Shown here one piece after another: positions 10,086 to 17,238 of a stretch of DNA of 40,583 bases; positions within the stretch are counted from its first letter, which is position 1, and each line of letters starts with the position of its first letter. The notes beneath the pieces are model-generated. The model worked only from the letters and a program-made list of their open reading frames with translations. It was not told the DNA's origin and made no database searches. Both the position numbers and the translations under genes were made by a program. Source of the stretch: an uncultured Bacteroidia bacterium (GTDB lineage Bacteria > Bacteroidota > Bacteroidia > Bacteroidales > Prolixibacteraceae); contig CAINVV010000174.1 in NCBI GenBank assembly GCA_903854235.1, forward strand, positions 1 through 40,583, read 5' to 3'.

Positions 10086-10793
10086 ATTGACCGTAAAGGA
10101 TTGTGTGATGGAACACAGGGCACTGCTTATCGCACGTACCGTGTAGGTCGTGGCTGCCGCGACGGATGTCACATAGGGAAGATTTCCAATCTTGGTTGTA
10201 TTGGCCTGGTTCCAGAGTTCATAAGTACTCCCGTTGGTTGCAAATGCCGAAATGGTGAAATTAACCCCGGGACAGACCCGACCGGTGGGATTTTGGGATA
10301 CAACCAGGCTGGATGGCAGCGGATTGACGGTAATGGTGACAGGAGTGGCATCTATGGGAAGAAATGTGCCGTAGAAATCTTTGACACTGACCAGCGTGTA
10401 AGAAGTGGTTGCGGAGGGTGTTACCGTAATTGCATCCCCACCATAGGCCAAATCAGCCGGATCGCCGATGCTGTGATAGGTGTTCAGCGTGTGTGGGGTC
10501 ACTCCATCCGAATAAACGACCGTGTAAGGTCCGACACTCGCTCCAATGACGACTTGCAACGTGGTACTTTGGCCCTGACAGAGGGTGGTGACACCGCTTT
10601 TACTCTCGATAAAAGCATCCTGTGCCATGGTTTTTTCAACAAATCCAAGTAGGAAAAAAGCGGATGCCAATAGAAATATCAAAGATTTTATCTTCAGAAG
10701 TGTCACCTGTTTCATATGGCTGGAAGGATCAACTGATCCGTTTTCTGAAGTATTCCGAATACTTTTTGAAGTTGGCATGGCTGGATGTATCAT
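120..10793 (-). CDS. giant secreted HYR-repeat protein, truncated by frameshift
   Basis: Probable cell-surface or secreted adhesin-like protein of about 3,557 residues. From the ATG at 10793, a hydrophobic signal segment lies near residues 37-53 and ends in an AQ cleavage-like site. A short Ig/PKD-like region follows to about residue 235, then roughly 37 HYR modules of about 80-90 residues. Each opens with a P-x-x-x-C-P-like strand and carries DNC, G-T-x-x-V-x-W and TD-x-x-GN motifs. HYR modules are Ig-like folds usually found in extracellular adhesion proteins. The first in-frame codon (10802) is TTG. The ATG at 10793 has an A-rich leader, while the ATG at 10715 would give a more ordinary signal peptide, so the start is uncertain. 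The TAA at 120-122 falls at the beginning of the 38th module, and HYR coding resumes in another frame downstream. No T9SS sorting domain is reached. The long plus-strand ORFs opposite it are shadows. Confidence 0.9.
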   Translation of the reverse strand: MIHPAMPTSKSIRNTSENGSVDPSSHMKQVTLLKIKSLIFLLASAFFLLGFVEKTMAQDAFIESKSGVTTLCQGQSTTLQVVIGASVGPYTVVYSDGVTPHTLNTYHSIGDPADLAYGGDAITVTPSATTSYTLVSVKDFYGTFLPIDATPVTITVNPLPSSLVVSQNPTGRVCPGVNFTISAFATNGSTYELWNQANTTKIGNLPYVTSVAAATTYTVRAISSALCSITQSFTVNMDNVPPTITCPGAQTINTGAGNCSAALPDYTGMVTVSDNCTANGSILKVQSPVAGTILTGHNTVQSVTIMATDASGNSSNCSFNVTVKDVTIPGITCIGNQIVNPDTGTCVHTHSGTAWNAVATDNCTVASVTYTLTGATTGTGTSLNGKVFQPGTTTVTWTATDVAGNTNTCSYTVSIVDNQNPVATCPGNQTVNTASGICTYTKSGTDWNVTASDNCTVASISYALTGATIATVPSTLNGVVFNKGVTNIVCTVSDGAAIPNTANCSFSVTVNDNQDPTLTCPSNISVNNTIDAGNTAVTVPDLTFGDNCGGSVLAWSTSGATTLSGTGQIGLQTFNVGVTTLTCTVTDASSRTAQCTFTVTVHDTQNPTITCPANISVNNDLNACTASVVVPVVLFGDNCSGASISWITSGATSGSGNGQMGTHSFNTGVTTVSYTVTDASLNTAQCSFTVTITDSELPTIGCPSNITTNNDLNACNATVVVPAITYSDNCPGSILTWSTTGATIASGSGQIGTRTFNLGITTVNYTVSDLASPANTANCSFTVTVIDNQKPVISGCPSNKTVSSSPGGCNAVVSWTEPTATDNCTPSGSLVWSKSHLPGSTFAPGTTVVTYTATDQAGNTSVACSFTITVNDLQKPVITGCPSNITVSNTTGLCTGIATWTEPSATDNCTATGSLTWNRSHLPGAAFPVGNTVVTYTATDANGNTSNPCSFTVTVLENEAPVAICKNKTLVLDGTGNATLLASDVNNGSTDNCTASGSLILSLSKSSFTCANKGPNTVVMTVRDAAGNSSTCSSTVTVVDNTAPVIHATGGTIDATVGVSTGGCTYTISGSEFDPTVTDNCTGSVLNYTVSGATTLSGTGTLAGKILNKGANAISWNATDASGNTTAVPFSFTKTVTDNLAPVISAKTNQLRGTNSGCAYVASAGEFDVSITDNCGVLASQTYKINSALAVPSTTLNGVSFPIGTNTVTWTASDGNNTSTRTFQVTVSDNVFPTISQISNKSVNINSGCGAVVTWAEPTYNDNCTLTTSGQILGPPSGSTFPVGITTIRYKATDGAGHVTQMSFTVTVADQTPPVLTCPVGAGGEGSSALNPYILEAGTGVCFHTITGTEYDATVTDGCPLNLVLSNSFDGTNTLKDKQIPVGMNAIVWTAYDGTNTSTCTSYIKITDTQFPTFNQPTGNFPRSTDPKQCYFTVPGTEFDLSNIVDNCATIPPPAYEIKKNGVTVLTGLNSLASLKLPKDAAHPYSVVWTLTDNYGNQVVSTPFTISVTDAEAPTFDCHGNMQRVVPSDACSYTVNSTEFDPTGLSDNCDAAGSLIISFTLDGNPGIGQTLAGQTFMSGVHPIVWTITDLSGNTAVCTFNVTVTDPVAPSISAITDQTRTAPSNQCYYQAVGAEFNPVSVTDNCSGVTLVNNQNNTSTLAGFHFPVGITVVVWKATDTSGNITPMQYQVTVEDNTPPDFSIFPTVGKNASASSCYYTVSGTEFDPFAITDNCTSANYTILNDYNHTLSLASEQFPVGTTNVEWSVKDNYGNEQKKTMVITVTDATSPVISCPGSSYTRGIDYGQTYYTVGTDEFKPVATDNCTLSSYTNDYNSLSSLNGIHLSAGTYHFVWTALDASGHSSTCQVDLDVLADLYPTINCVGDQSRNNTNNVCGYTVVGSEFNPTSPGAVLTNDFSHTSTLAGSTLPVGNTLVTWTATKTINGSVYTNHCSYYVFVTDNQKPSITAPADVNQYTTDCSISIGSIGTPVTSDNCGISKVWNNAGTLGIGSHTVTWYAEDTHGNVNSATQSVSVLDNGVPDISCPGSICRQEDHGQTYYTVNGHEFDPYSYGDCSGIPTISHNIQTTDPLSLPYAPNSSNLVGAKFPTGTISVVWTVIDTSPLHNSTTCTTSVTINAADPPAVTCRANEARDTDSGVCTYTVQGGEMDVVSSTPGATLSNSFNGMATMAGAALPKGVTTIVWTATLGAETNTCCSYTVTVRDNQLPVVTWPADINQNVGAGSCTASVTIVAPTATDNCDAPAALQTTRNPSGNTFDVSTNYVVWTIVDAQGNRINHTQTVTITDNIPPVISCPATSYLRELDNPNAGHYTISGDEFKPAVSENCTLSQYTNSLNSGGNLNGVLLYLGDNTITWTAKDASNNVTTCDVQVTIVESLHPMISCPANATQSTASNNCTYTVSGTALNAQFISHTVVAGRTLTYVLSGATSGTGTSLNGVAFNLGATTVTWTAKQTIDGTEYTSTCSHLITIVDSTPPVLTLPFDDVVVNIDPGTCTKTMTLTSPTATDNCTAAGSLTITSNAPATFILGTTVVKWQITDVSGNKIIYSQKVTVNDNEGPAITGCAVTPTGVASGSSCQAVVSWPPLVATDACSGVKSFTTTHSPGTLFNVGTTTVTYTAIDNKNNQSTCSFDVVVTDTPPVLTCVVNQTRSTNAGLCSYKVLGNEFDPVSYSDNCGSPTLSWSFTSAATGLPVTGNTTLSGVTIPRGAGIGVTGKTTITWTATDVKGNHTSSSFDVTIEDHEGPQIIVPGNAFRNTDLNTNTYTVQGIEFDYVQTFDNCGIVLKKGNNLERNSFAGLVLHLGVNTITWYAEDDKGNHSEQSFTITVLDDEKPRMHTQEAGTSAFTVLSCDAVVNYTPPTFVDNVTAAGGLVVSVSPSWAVPGATFPLGATTVTYLVVDADGNNLAYHFDVTVTDNESPTITCHAGSPFARTTDPSSSVYKAVGTEFDPASYHDNCSVSITNNYNNSTTLAGANFPVGTTSITWTATDASHNSATCNIQVVVTDNELPVISNCPNATVAQNADPGQCTYQIPGSEYDPFGLSDNNGMSKLTYQIGSGSEVGTDLTTSLNGIQIPVGTVLHPTTTITWRLYDTSGNVGATCQTIFTITDVEPPQISTVTNQSRNTDSGQADYTVITGDGWDPTASDNCAVEKITYRIDSGAIIGSDLTTSIIGVHFAVGIHTVDWTATDIHGLTKTGSYQVTVTDVTPPTVVCNPLTVSLDITGTHLLSPADIAAIGLGSADSNGIASMTVSPNLFDCSSIRDNTVILTVTDSNDNISTCTTTVTVQDLTPPTTVCQPVTLYLDVLGNVNLAATSVDNGSSDACGISKYEISKDNTTFSSALNYQCTETGSNTVYLKVTDNHLNSAVCTTTATVVDNIPPDAVCKNITLNLNAAGHATLLPSNLDFGSSDNCSLLFTASKTSFDCTNVGANNVTLTVTDPGGNTSQCTSVVTIADITAPTVIRRNITIQLDATGHATITPAQIDNGSTDVCGIATRVLNKTSFDCTNKGDNTVTLTVTDVNGNAATCDATVTVEDHVAPVITCPE

Positions 10794-12007
10794 TTTTTTC
10801 AAGTAGGTCAGGTTTGTTCAGTGAATGGAAAATTTGACAACCTTTTTCAGATGTTTCCACGAATAATTTTTGCCTGAATGTTCTTCTGACAAGGCAATAC
10901 TCCTGTCAATCTGCAGGCTAACTGTCGGGGAAAAACAGGCAACGAAGACTGGTTTGTGCAACCTTTTCAAGGCTTGAAGTTCAATGGTGCAAGAGGCATG
11001 ATTCGTCCCGGCATCAAGGTCTGAAATTGAATGAAGGGAGATCCTGTAAGACTTTAATAGCATCATTGTCATTTGCATCTAATAGTTAAATAGATAACTG
11101 GTATTCAAATTTTTTATTATGATCAATTAACGCTTTTGATAATTAAATTGTTCAAACGAGAATTCAACTATTTTGAGGTAATCGAAAGATTTATTAATTA
11201 TTTGATTGATTAAATTGATTCGTTACCATAACCGTCAGAAACCAAACGGTCCTCGGTAGTCATCCATAGTTTTGCGGGCAGTCCTTTGGGAATGTATCAA
11301 TACACAGCTGGATTCGGGATAACGCTAAGAAAACTTTCTTCCATTCAAGGACCTTCCTGGGTTACAGTATGCCTATTTTACTGATATTACTTGTTTTCAA
11401 AAATAGTTTTTCCATCTCTCCACCATAAAAATCCGCGTGGTCACAATGTGGACACAGGTAAATGTTGGGTAACTAAATTTCATTCGGGCAGACCAATGAA
11501 AGAGCATACAGGCACACACTTTGCCAATAGTTCCAGATAATTGAATGGATATTTTCGCTTAAAATATTTTTTTACCAAATGGTTTGAAAAATTGAAAGTA
11601 TTGGCTGTTCAGGTTTTTATTTCAAAACGATGCAACGAGCATTCTCCCAACCTAAAAAGGCCGCCTGCTCTTTTCTATACAAATTCATTTTTTGATTCTT
11701 CCGGAACACTTTTATACCATCTTTCCACGATTGTCTCAAAAATCGGTTATTCACTATATGAGAGGGAAGGATGCGACAGTATACCTAACCTACCCGGATT
11801 TTTCTGAACAGCCTCCTCAAGTGAATCCATTGATCCGGTTTGAGTAGATAATTTTGTAAATTGCTCCCCGGTCCAGAATAAAAATGCACGGCTGGTTGGT
11901 AGGACATTGAATCGCGCTGGATGGTTTAAATATGGAATTGAATTGAATAGCCGATATTGGGATAATTATCCAATTGGAAAATAGATTAATGCACATAAAT
12001 CTGTCGG
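10794..12007. other. 1.2-kb non-coding gap, AT-rich in part
   Basis: This is the divergent gap between the giant HYR gene (minus) and the FAD oxidoreductase (plus). The stretch around 11090-11225 is strongly AT-rich and may hold the promoter region of the giant gene. One minus-strand match to the Bacteroidota -7 box lies at 11398-11405, but it has no -33 partner and is 600 bp from the start codon. Short ORFs (for example 11541-11807 plus and 10818-11078 minus) show no recognisable domain, and I do not call them. I see no RNA gene or repeat. Confidence 0.6.
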
Positions 12008-13693
12008 ATGAGTAAGAGTAATGGGAACCTTTTGCTTTATGTTTTGGTACTATTCGCATACTCCACCAACTGCCTTGGAGTGGAATCATTTGCGAAGCAC
12101 AAAGCACATAGACTGGAGGCAGATGTCATCATTTATGGTGGAACTTGCGCTGCGGTAATGGCCGCTGTTCAGACGGTTAATTCCGGAAAGTCTGTTTGGG
12201 TGCTCTCTCCCGATTCCCATCTGGGCGGACTCTCCTCCGGTGGACTGGGTTTTTCCGATACCGGAAATAAGTCCGTCATTGGTGGACTCTCTCGAGAATT
12301 TTATCACCGCGTTTGGAAGTATTACAACAACACAAAAGCCTGGACTTTTGAAAAGCATGATGAATTTGGAAACAAAGGCCAGGGAACGGTGGCCATGGAT
12401 GGGGAAAATCGTACCATGTGGATTTTCGAGCCGCATGTGGCAGAGTCTGTTTTTGAAGATATGGTTCGGGAAAATCACATCCAGGTCTTGCGTAATGAAT
12501 GGCTGGATCGTGAAAAGGGAGTAAAAAAGAAAAATGGGAAAATCATCTCCATCCAAACCTTGTCAGGAATCACCCTGTCAGGCCGGATGTTTATCGATGC
12601 CACCTATGAAGGCGACCTGATGGCCGCAGCGGGTATCTCCTATTTTGTGGGGCGTGAAGCCGCTGCCGTATACAATGAAAGTTACAATGGAGTGCAGGCA
12701 AATATCAGGGAGCGAAGTCACTTTTTCAAGGATCCGGTCGATCCATACCGCCTGCGTGGGAACAAGGAGAGCGGATTACTGTATGGCATCTCCGCCGAAC
12801 CGATTGCCCCCAATGGTTCCGGCGATAAAAAGGTGCAGGCATATTGTTTCAGGCTTTGTATGACCGACAGTCCGGAAAACAGGATTCCCTTTCCCAAACC
12901 TGAGAACTATAACCCCGACAATTATGAATTGCTGGCCAGGTATTTAGAAGGTGGAGTGGCCGATTGGTTCGCCAAATACGACAGAATTCCAAATAAAAAG
13001 ACCGATACCAACAACCACGGACCCTTCAGCAGCGATTTCATCGGCGGAAACTACGATTATCCGGAAGCGTCCTACGAAAAGCGCAGGGCGATTATCGAAG
13101 CCCATGAAACCTATCAGAAAGGATTGCTTTACTTCCTTTGCAACGATAATCGCCTATCAATGGAAGTCAGGAACAGAATGGGCGTATGGGGGCTAGCAGC
13201 CGATGAATTCATCGACCATGGCAATTGGCCCCGGCAACTGTACATACGGGAAGCGAGGAGGATGATTGGTGAATTTGTTACCACCCAGGGTGAGGTAACC
13301 AGTAAAAATCAGGTGCCGGATCCGGTAGGAATGGGTTCCTATGGAATGGATTCACACAACGTGCAGCGCTATCTTACCGCTGAAGGCAATGTTCAGAATG
13401 AAGGGGATGTGGAGGTACATCTGGATAGCCCCTATCCGATATCCTATCGCTCCTTGTTGCCCAAAAAGGAGGAGTGCACCAATCTACTCGTGCCGGTTTG
13501 TCTGTCGGCCAGCCACATTGCCTATGGCTCCATCCGGATGGAACCGGTATTTATGATTCTGGGCCAATCGGCTGCCGTGGCGGCGAGTCTGGCCATAGAC
13601 CATCACCAATCGGTGCAGGAAATATCCTATGATCTCATTAAAAAAGAGCTACTTGGGCTGAATCAGGTGTTGCAGTGGGGCGGGTCAAAGTAG
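12008..13693 (+). CDS. secreted FAD-dependent oxidoreductase (FAD_oxidored family)
   Basis: 561 residues, ATG start. Residues 1-24 form a hydrophobic export signal. A Rossmann FAD-binding segment follows at about 38-70 (DVIIYGGTCAAVMAAV, then SVWVLSP), with the HLGGLSSGGLGFSD motif typical of PF12831 oxidoreductases common in Bacteroidota polysaccharide regions. The middle carries an F-I-D-A-T-Y-E-G-D-L strand (FAD contact), and the C-terminal part has REARRMIGEFV and a GQSAAVAASLA helix that usually closes the FAD fold. Family members are predicted periplasmic or outer-membrane sugar or polyol oxidoreductases; the substrate is not known. It stands alone, convergent with rlmF, with a palindromic repeat between the two stops. 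The family call is firm, the function only general. Confidence 0.88.
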   Translation: MSKSNGNLLLYVLVLFAYSTNCLGVESFAKHKAHRLEADVIIYGGTCAAVMAAVQTVNSGKSVWVLSPDSHLGGLSSGGLGFSDTGNKSVIGGLSREFYHRVWKYYNNTKAWTFEKHDEFGNKGQGTVAMDGENRTMWIFEPHVAESVFEDMVRENHIQVLRNEWLDREKGVKKKNGKIISIQTLSGITLSGRMFIDATYEGDLMAAAGISYFVGREAAAVYNESYNGVQANIRERSHFFKDPVDPYRLRGNKESGLLYGISAEPIAPNGSGDKKVQAYCFRLCMTDSPENRIPFPKPENYNPDNYELLARYLEGGVADWFAKYDRIPNKKTDTNNHGPFSSDFIGGNYDYPEASYEKRRAIIEAHETYQKGLLYFLCNDNRLSMEVRNRMGVWGLAADEFIDHGNWPRQLYIREARRMIGEFVTTQGEVTSKNQVPDPVGMGSYGMDSHNVQRYLTAEGNVQNEGDVEVHLDSPYPISYRSLLPKKEECTNLLVPVCLSASHIAYGSIRMEPVFMILGQSAAVAASLAIDHHQSVQEISYDLIKKELLGLNQVLQWGGSK

Positions 13694-13805
13694 AAAGTCA
13701 GGATTCCTGGTAAGGCAGAATTGCTTGACAGACAGGGCTTAATTCCAAAAAATTATTTTAGGTGATCACAAAGAATTTGAATGATCCCACTCACCAGCAA
13801 TGAGG

Positions 13806-13816
13806 ACCTGTCAGGT
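13806..13816. repeat. RAYT-type palindrome ACCTGTCAGGT at a convergent gene end
   Basis: 11-bp palindrome with a central T, 4 bp beyond the rlmF stop codon and in the gap between the convergent FAD oxidoreductase and rlmF genes. It is the same core as seven other copies up to 25.3 kb. Confidence 0.7.
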
Positions 13817-13819
13817 AGT

Positions 13820-14743
13820 TCACTGAAATCGCCAGGCAACGACCCGGCTGATCTTGCTGCCCTGGCTCATCCCGATGGTAGTCACCTCTGCCGCACCTGC
13901 CATTTTCAAGGCGTGGTAAATTCCGGGCAAATGCTTGCTCATGGCCACCAACACGGTAAACCAGCCAACAGATGCACGCCAATGGCTGCTTTCCACAATC
14001 ATTTTACCAATGAATTGCATTTCTCCACCCGGACACCAGAGTTCATTACCACGACCACCAAAATTCAGTACAGGAGCAGAGATTTTTTTTCGCTGAAGAT
14101 GGCTGGTTTTACGTTGGGAACCTGCTTGTGCCTCGAAAGGTGAAACATGAAAGGGAGGGTTGCAAAGTGTAAGGTCAAAGTACTCGCCAGGTTTTATGAG
14201 ATGATTGAAAATATCACTTGGATCAGATTGTAACCTGAGTTCGATGGCTGGTTTCAAATTAGGATTGTTGGCGACAAGGTGACTCGCGTTCCGGATCGCT
14301 TCCTGATCAATGTCGGAACCGACAAACGACCAGCCAAAGATGCGGTTTCCCAGCAAGGGATAGATACAGTTGGCACCCACACCAATATCCAGACACCTGA
14401 CCTGACTGCCCTCCGGTATAATTCCGGCGTTGCCGATGGCAAGCAAATCGGCAAGGTAATGAAGATAATCAGCCCTCCCAGGTACCGGCGGACACAGGTA
14501 ACCGTCGGGAATATCCCAGTAATCCAAACCATAAAAGTGTTTTAACAAGGCCTTGTTCAAGGCCTTTACGGCTTCCGGATCAAAAAAATCAACGGAGAGC
14601 TCCTGAAATTTATTTTTGGTGACGTAATTTGCCAGTTCCGGCCAGCTTCGGATCAATTTCTCAAAGTCGTAACGCTCACGGTGAAGATTGCGTGGATGCA
14701 ACCCCTCTTTTTCTTTGGGATGTTCTCTCTTTTCAGGAACCAT
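13820..14743 (-). CDS. rlmF: 23S rRNA (adenine(1618)-N(6))-methyltransferase
   Basis: Transfers a methyl group from SAM to N6 of A1618 of 23S rRNA, in the cytoplasm. About 307 residues from the ATG at 14743; an in-frame GTG two codons earlier is less likely. The family signature is clear: a basic N-terminus with KEGLHPRNLH, the YWDIPDGYLCPPVPGRADY segment near residues 75-93, a SAM loop LDIGVGANCIYPL near 118-130, an acidic D-I-D after the next strand, and the N6-adenine methyltransferase motif NPPFH near 195-199. Length matches known RlmF proteins. It is transcribed alone and convergent with the FAD oxidoreductase. No promoter match is visible upstream. Confidence 0.95.
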   Translation of the reverse strand: MVPEKREHPKEKEGLHPRNLHRERYDFEKLIRSWPELANYVTKNKFQELSVDFFDPEAVKALNKALLKHFYGLDYWDIPDGYLCPPVPGRADYLHYLADLLAIGNAGIIPEGSQVRCLDIGVGANCIYPLLGNRIFGWSFVGSDIDQEAIRNASHLVANNPNLKPAIELRLQSDPSDIFNHLIKPGEYFDLTLCNPPFHVSPFEAQAGSQRKTSHLQRKKISAPVLNFGGRGNELWCPGGEMQFIGKMIVESSHWRASVGWFTVLVAMSKHLPGIYHALKMAGAAEVTTIGMSQGSKISRVVAWRFQ

Positions 14744-14844
14744 AGTCACTAAAATTTTCGCAGTTTTCGAATTTCACCTCATTCGCTTGGTCATTTCTGC
14801 AATTACCGCTTTTTTTCTAATTTCAACACATAAAACTTAGGCAA

Positions 14845-16311
14845 ATGTACGCGATAAAAATTTCTCTCACCCTGTTCCTTTTTTCTGCCATGGTTTGGCA
14901 AGGCAAAACTCAGGTTTCACCTGCATCGATTCCGGTAAAATCCTTTCATCCTGTCAAAGCAGAGATTTTTATGACAGCAAAAAATACCAAACTGCAGTTG
15001 ACCAAAATGGCAGATGCACCTTTCGCCTCAATGGTACAACCCAACGAAAGAGAGGTTTGCATCTTCCTGGATCCATCCAGAACTTTCCAGACGATGGTCG
15101 GCATCGGTGGGGCACTGACGGATGCTTCTGCGGAGGTATTTGCCAAATCGTCGCCAACCGCACAAAAGGATCTGCTGAATGCCTATTACGACAAGGAGAA
15201 GGGGATTGCCTACAATTTTGCCAGAACCAATATAGCCAGTTGTGATTTTTCATCCGATTCGTATGGATATGTTGCAGATAATGACTCTTCTCTGGCATCT
15301 TTCAATCTGGAACACGACAGAAAATTCAGAATACCATTCATCAAGCTGGCCATTGCCGCCGCTGGCGGAAACTTGCCGATGTTCGTCACCCCCTGGAGCC
15401 CTCCAGCCTGGATGAAGGACAACAAAAGCCTGGTACAGGGTGGGAAATTGCAGAAAAATTGCTTCCAAATCTGGGCCAACCACTATGTGAAATTTATCAA
15501 ATCCTACGAAAAGGAAGGAATCCCCGTTTGGGGACTTTCGGTACAAAACGAACCGATGGCCGTCCAGAAATGGGAATCCTGTGTGTTTTCTGCGGAAGAT
15601 GAAAGGGATTTTGTCAAGAACTTCCTCGGACCCACCCTTCAAAAAAATGGTTTGGGAGATAAGAAACTCATAGTTTGGGATCACAACCGCGACCTGATCT
15701 ACCAGCGTGCGAGTGTGGTATTGGGCGATCCGGATGCCGAAAAATATATATGGGGAATTGGGTTTCATTGGTACGAAACCTGGACTAAAAGCGGGATGCA
15801 ATTCGACAATGTTCGGATGGTCAAAGAGGCTTTTCCCAAAACAAATCTGGTTTTTAGCGAAGGATGTGTCGAAAAATTTAACCTCGACAGTGTGTACAAT
15901 TGGTCGCTTGGCGAAAGATATGGTCACTCGATGGTGAACGATTTCAATTGCGGAACCGTTGCATGGACTGACTGGAACATCCTCTTGGATGAAATGGGAG
16001 GGCCGAACCATGTGGGTAATTTCTGTTTTGCACCAGTGCACGCAAATCTGACTACCGGGAAACTCATTTTCACTCCCAGCTATTTTTACATTGGCCATTT
16101 TTCCAAATTCATTTTGCCAGGTGCCAAAAGAATTGCCTGCTCCTCTAACCGTGACAAGTTGGAGACAACGGCATTTCTTAATCCTGACGGGAAGCTCGTT
16201 GTTATTGTTTTGAACAAGAGCAATGATAAAATTCCGGTGAATTTGTGGATAGCCGCAAAAGCAGCACTGGTAAATAGTCTGCCACATTCAATTATGACCG
16301 TAATCATATAA
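14845..16311 (+). CDS. glycoside hydrolase family 30 (glucosylceramidase-like)
   Basis: 488 residues, ATG start, with a signal peptide of about 22 residues, so periplasmic or secreted. Clan GH-A (beta/alpha)8 barrel with the GH30 layout: G-I-G-G-A-L-T-D-A near 86-94, R-T-N-I near 127-130, T-P-W-S-P-P-A-W-M near 182-190, the acid/base Glu in SVQNEP (about E236) and the nucleophile in F-S-E-G-C (about E339). A short beta-sandwich ends the protein, as usual for GH30. Bacterial members cleave beta-1,6- or beta-1,3-glucosides, glucosylceramide or xylan; the substrate cannot be read from sequence. The pirin gene starts 7 bp after the stop, so the two are probably co-transcribed. Confidence 0.93.
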   Translation: MYAIKISLTLFLFSAMVWQGKTQVSPASIPVKSFHPVKAEIFMTAKNTKLQLTKMADAPFASMVQPNEREVCIFLDPSRTFQTMVGIGGALTDASAEVFAKSSPTAQKDLLNAYYDKEKGIAYNFARTNIASCDFSSDSYGYVADNDSSLASFNLEHDRKFRIPFIKLAIAAAGGNLPMFVTPWSPPAWMKDNKSLVQGGKLQKNCFQIWANHYVKFIKSYEKEGIPVWGLSVQNEPMAVQKWESCVFSAEDERDFVKNFLGPTLQKNGLGDKKLIVWDHNRDLIYQRASVVLGDPDAEKYIWGIGFHWYETWTKSGMQFDNVRMVKEAFPKTNLVFSEGCVEKFNLDSVYNWSLGERYGHSMVNDFNCGTVAWTDWNILLDEMGGPNHVGNFCFAPVHANLTTGKLIFTPSYFYIGHFSKFILPGAKRIACSSNRDKLETTAFLNPDGKLVVIVLNKSNDKIPVNLWIAAKAALVNSLPHSIMTVII

Positions 16312-16318
16312 ATTGCAG

Positions 16319-17167
16319 ATGGGTTTGAACCGCAAAATTAGTCGTGTTATCCACGGAGTGCCCACGACCGATGGGGCAGGAGTTCGCCTAACCAGAATTT
16401 TTGGTTATTACGAGCAGGGAATGCTGGATCCTTTCCTGATGCTCGACTACTTTGGTACCGATCATCCCGAGGACTATGTTTCAGGGTTTCCGTCGCATCC
16501 GCACCGTGGAATCGAGACCGTCACCTATTTGCTGGATGGGAAAATTGAACACAGCGACAACATGGGAAACAGTGGTGTGATCGGCAAGGGCGATATGCAA
16601 TGGATGACGGCAGGCAGCGGAATCATCCACCAGGAGATGCCTCAGAAGACAGAAGGCAGGTTGGCAGGTTTCCAGCTATGGGTGAACCTTCCGGCTTCCG
16701 GTAAAATGATCGCTCCCAGGTACCAGGATATCCCTGCTTCCAGGGTTCCGGTGGTAAACCTGCCGGGGGGAGTAAATGTGAAGGTTTTGGCGGGCAACTT
16801 CGGTGGAATCAGGGGTCCTGTTGAAAATATTTTGGCAGATCCTGATTATTTCGACGTGGAGATGCCTGCAAACAGTGAATTAGTGACGCCCGTTAACGAG
16901 GACTATACCGTGTTTGCCTATTTGTATAAGGGCAGTGTGTACTTCGATGAAAGCCGTTCTGAAAGTGTTCGGGCCGGTCAGGGTGCTCTCTTTGGCAAGG
17001 GGCCGCAGGTAAAGGCCTTCACGAGTTCATCCAGGGCCAGGTTTATTTTGATTGCCGGAAAGCCTATCGGAGAGCCCATCGCCTGGCGTGGACCCATCGT
17101 GATGAACACGGAGGCCGAGTTGAATCTTGCTTTCAAAGAGTTGAGGGAGGAGAAGTTCATCAAATAA
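16319..17167 (+). CDS. pirin family protein (metal-binding bicupin)
   Basis: 282 residues from the ATG at 16319. An in-frame TTG at 16313 sits only 1 bp past the GH30 stop and is less likely. The N-terminal cupin carries the pirin iron ligands with canonical spacing: HPHRG (H60, H62) and G-I-I-H-Q-E-M (H104, E106). A C-terminal pirin domain with an FGKGPQ-like strand follows. Pirins bind Fe(II). Some have quercetinase activity and others act as redox-sensing partners of proteins, so the role here is open. There is no signal peptide, so it is cytoplasmic. It sits 7 bp downstream of the GH30 gene and is likely co-expressed with it. Family certain, function not. Confidence 0.93.
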   Translation: MGLNRKISRVIHGVPTTDGAGVRLTRIFGYYEQGMLDPFLMLDYFGTDHPEDYVSGFPSHPHRGIETVTYLLDGKIEHSDNMGNSGVIGKGDMQWMTAGSGIIHQEMPQKTEGRLAGFQLWVNLPASGKMIAPRYQDIPASRVPVVNLPGGVNVKVLAGNFGGIRGPVENILADPDYFDVEMPANSELVTPVNEDYTVFAYLYKGSVYFDESRSESVRAGQGALFGKGPQVKAFTSSSRARFILIAGKPIGEPIAWRGPIVMNTEAELNLAFKELREEKFIK

Positions 17168-17178
17168 TCGAAAATCCA

Positions 17179-17198
17179 CCCTTCGACAGGCTCAGGGA
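17179..17198. repeat. intergenic repeat-like element (CTTCGACAGGCTCAGG core)
   Basis: A short GC-rich element in the 71-bp gap between the convergent pirin and aldo/keto reductase genes. Its core resembles a short interspersed sequence that I recall from the gaps of many bacterial genomes. Only one copy is in this window, so its repeat nature rests on that memory and its position. Confidence 0.4.
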
Positions 17199-17238
17199 CC
17201 GGTTCTAAAATCCAAATTGATGACTCTGTTTTTTTCCG

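Noticed and set aside
10044-10652. A 202-codon plus-strand ORF and many others opposite the HYR array
   Set aside because: Repetitive antisense of the HYR coding strand; no domain, signal or start context, and the minus strand clearly codes.
10818-11078. An 86-codon minus-strand ORF upstream of the giant gene
   Set aside because: No similarity I recognise; it lies in the likely leader region and lacks family or context support.
11398-11405. Minus-strand TATTTTTG as a promoter for the giant gene
   Set aside because: No -33 partner at the right distance and about 600 bp from the start codon.
11541-11807. An 88-codon ORF in the 1.2-kb gap
   Set aside because: No recognisable domain, no promoter match and an odd amino-acid mix (many Phe, Tyr, Lys) expected from AT-rich non-coding DNA.
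15250-16287. A 345-codon minus-strand ORF
   Set aside because: It is the antisense of the GH30 gene, whose catalytic motifs are clear on the plus strand.
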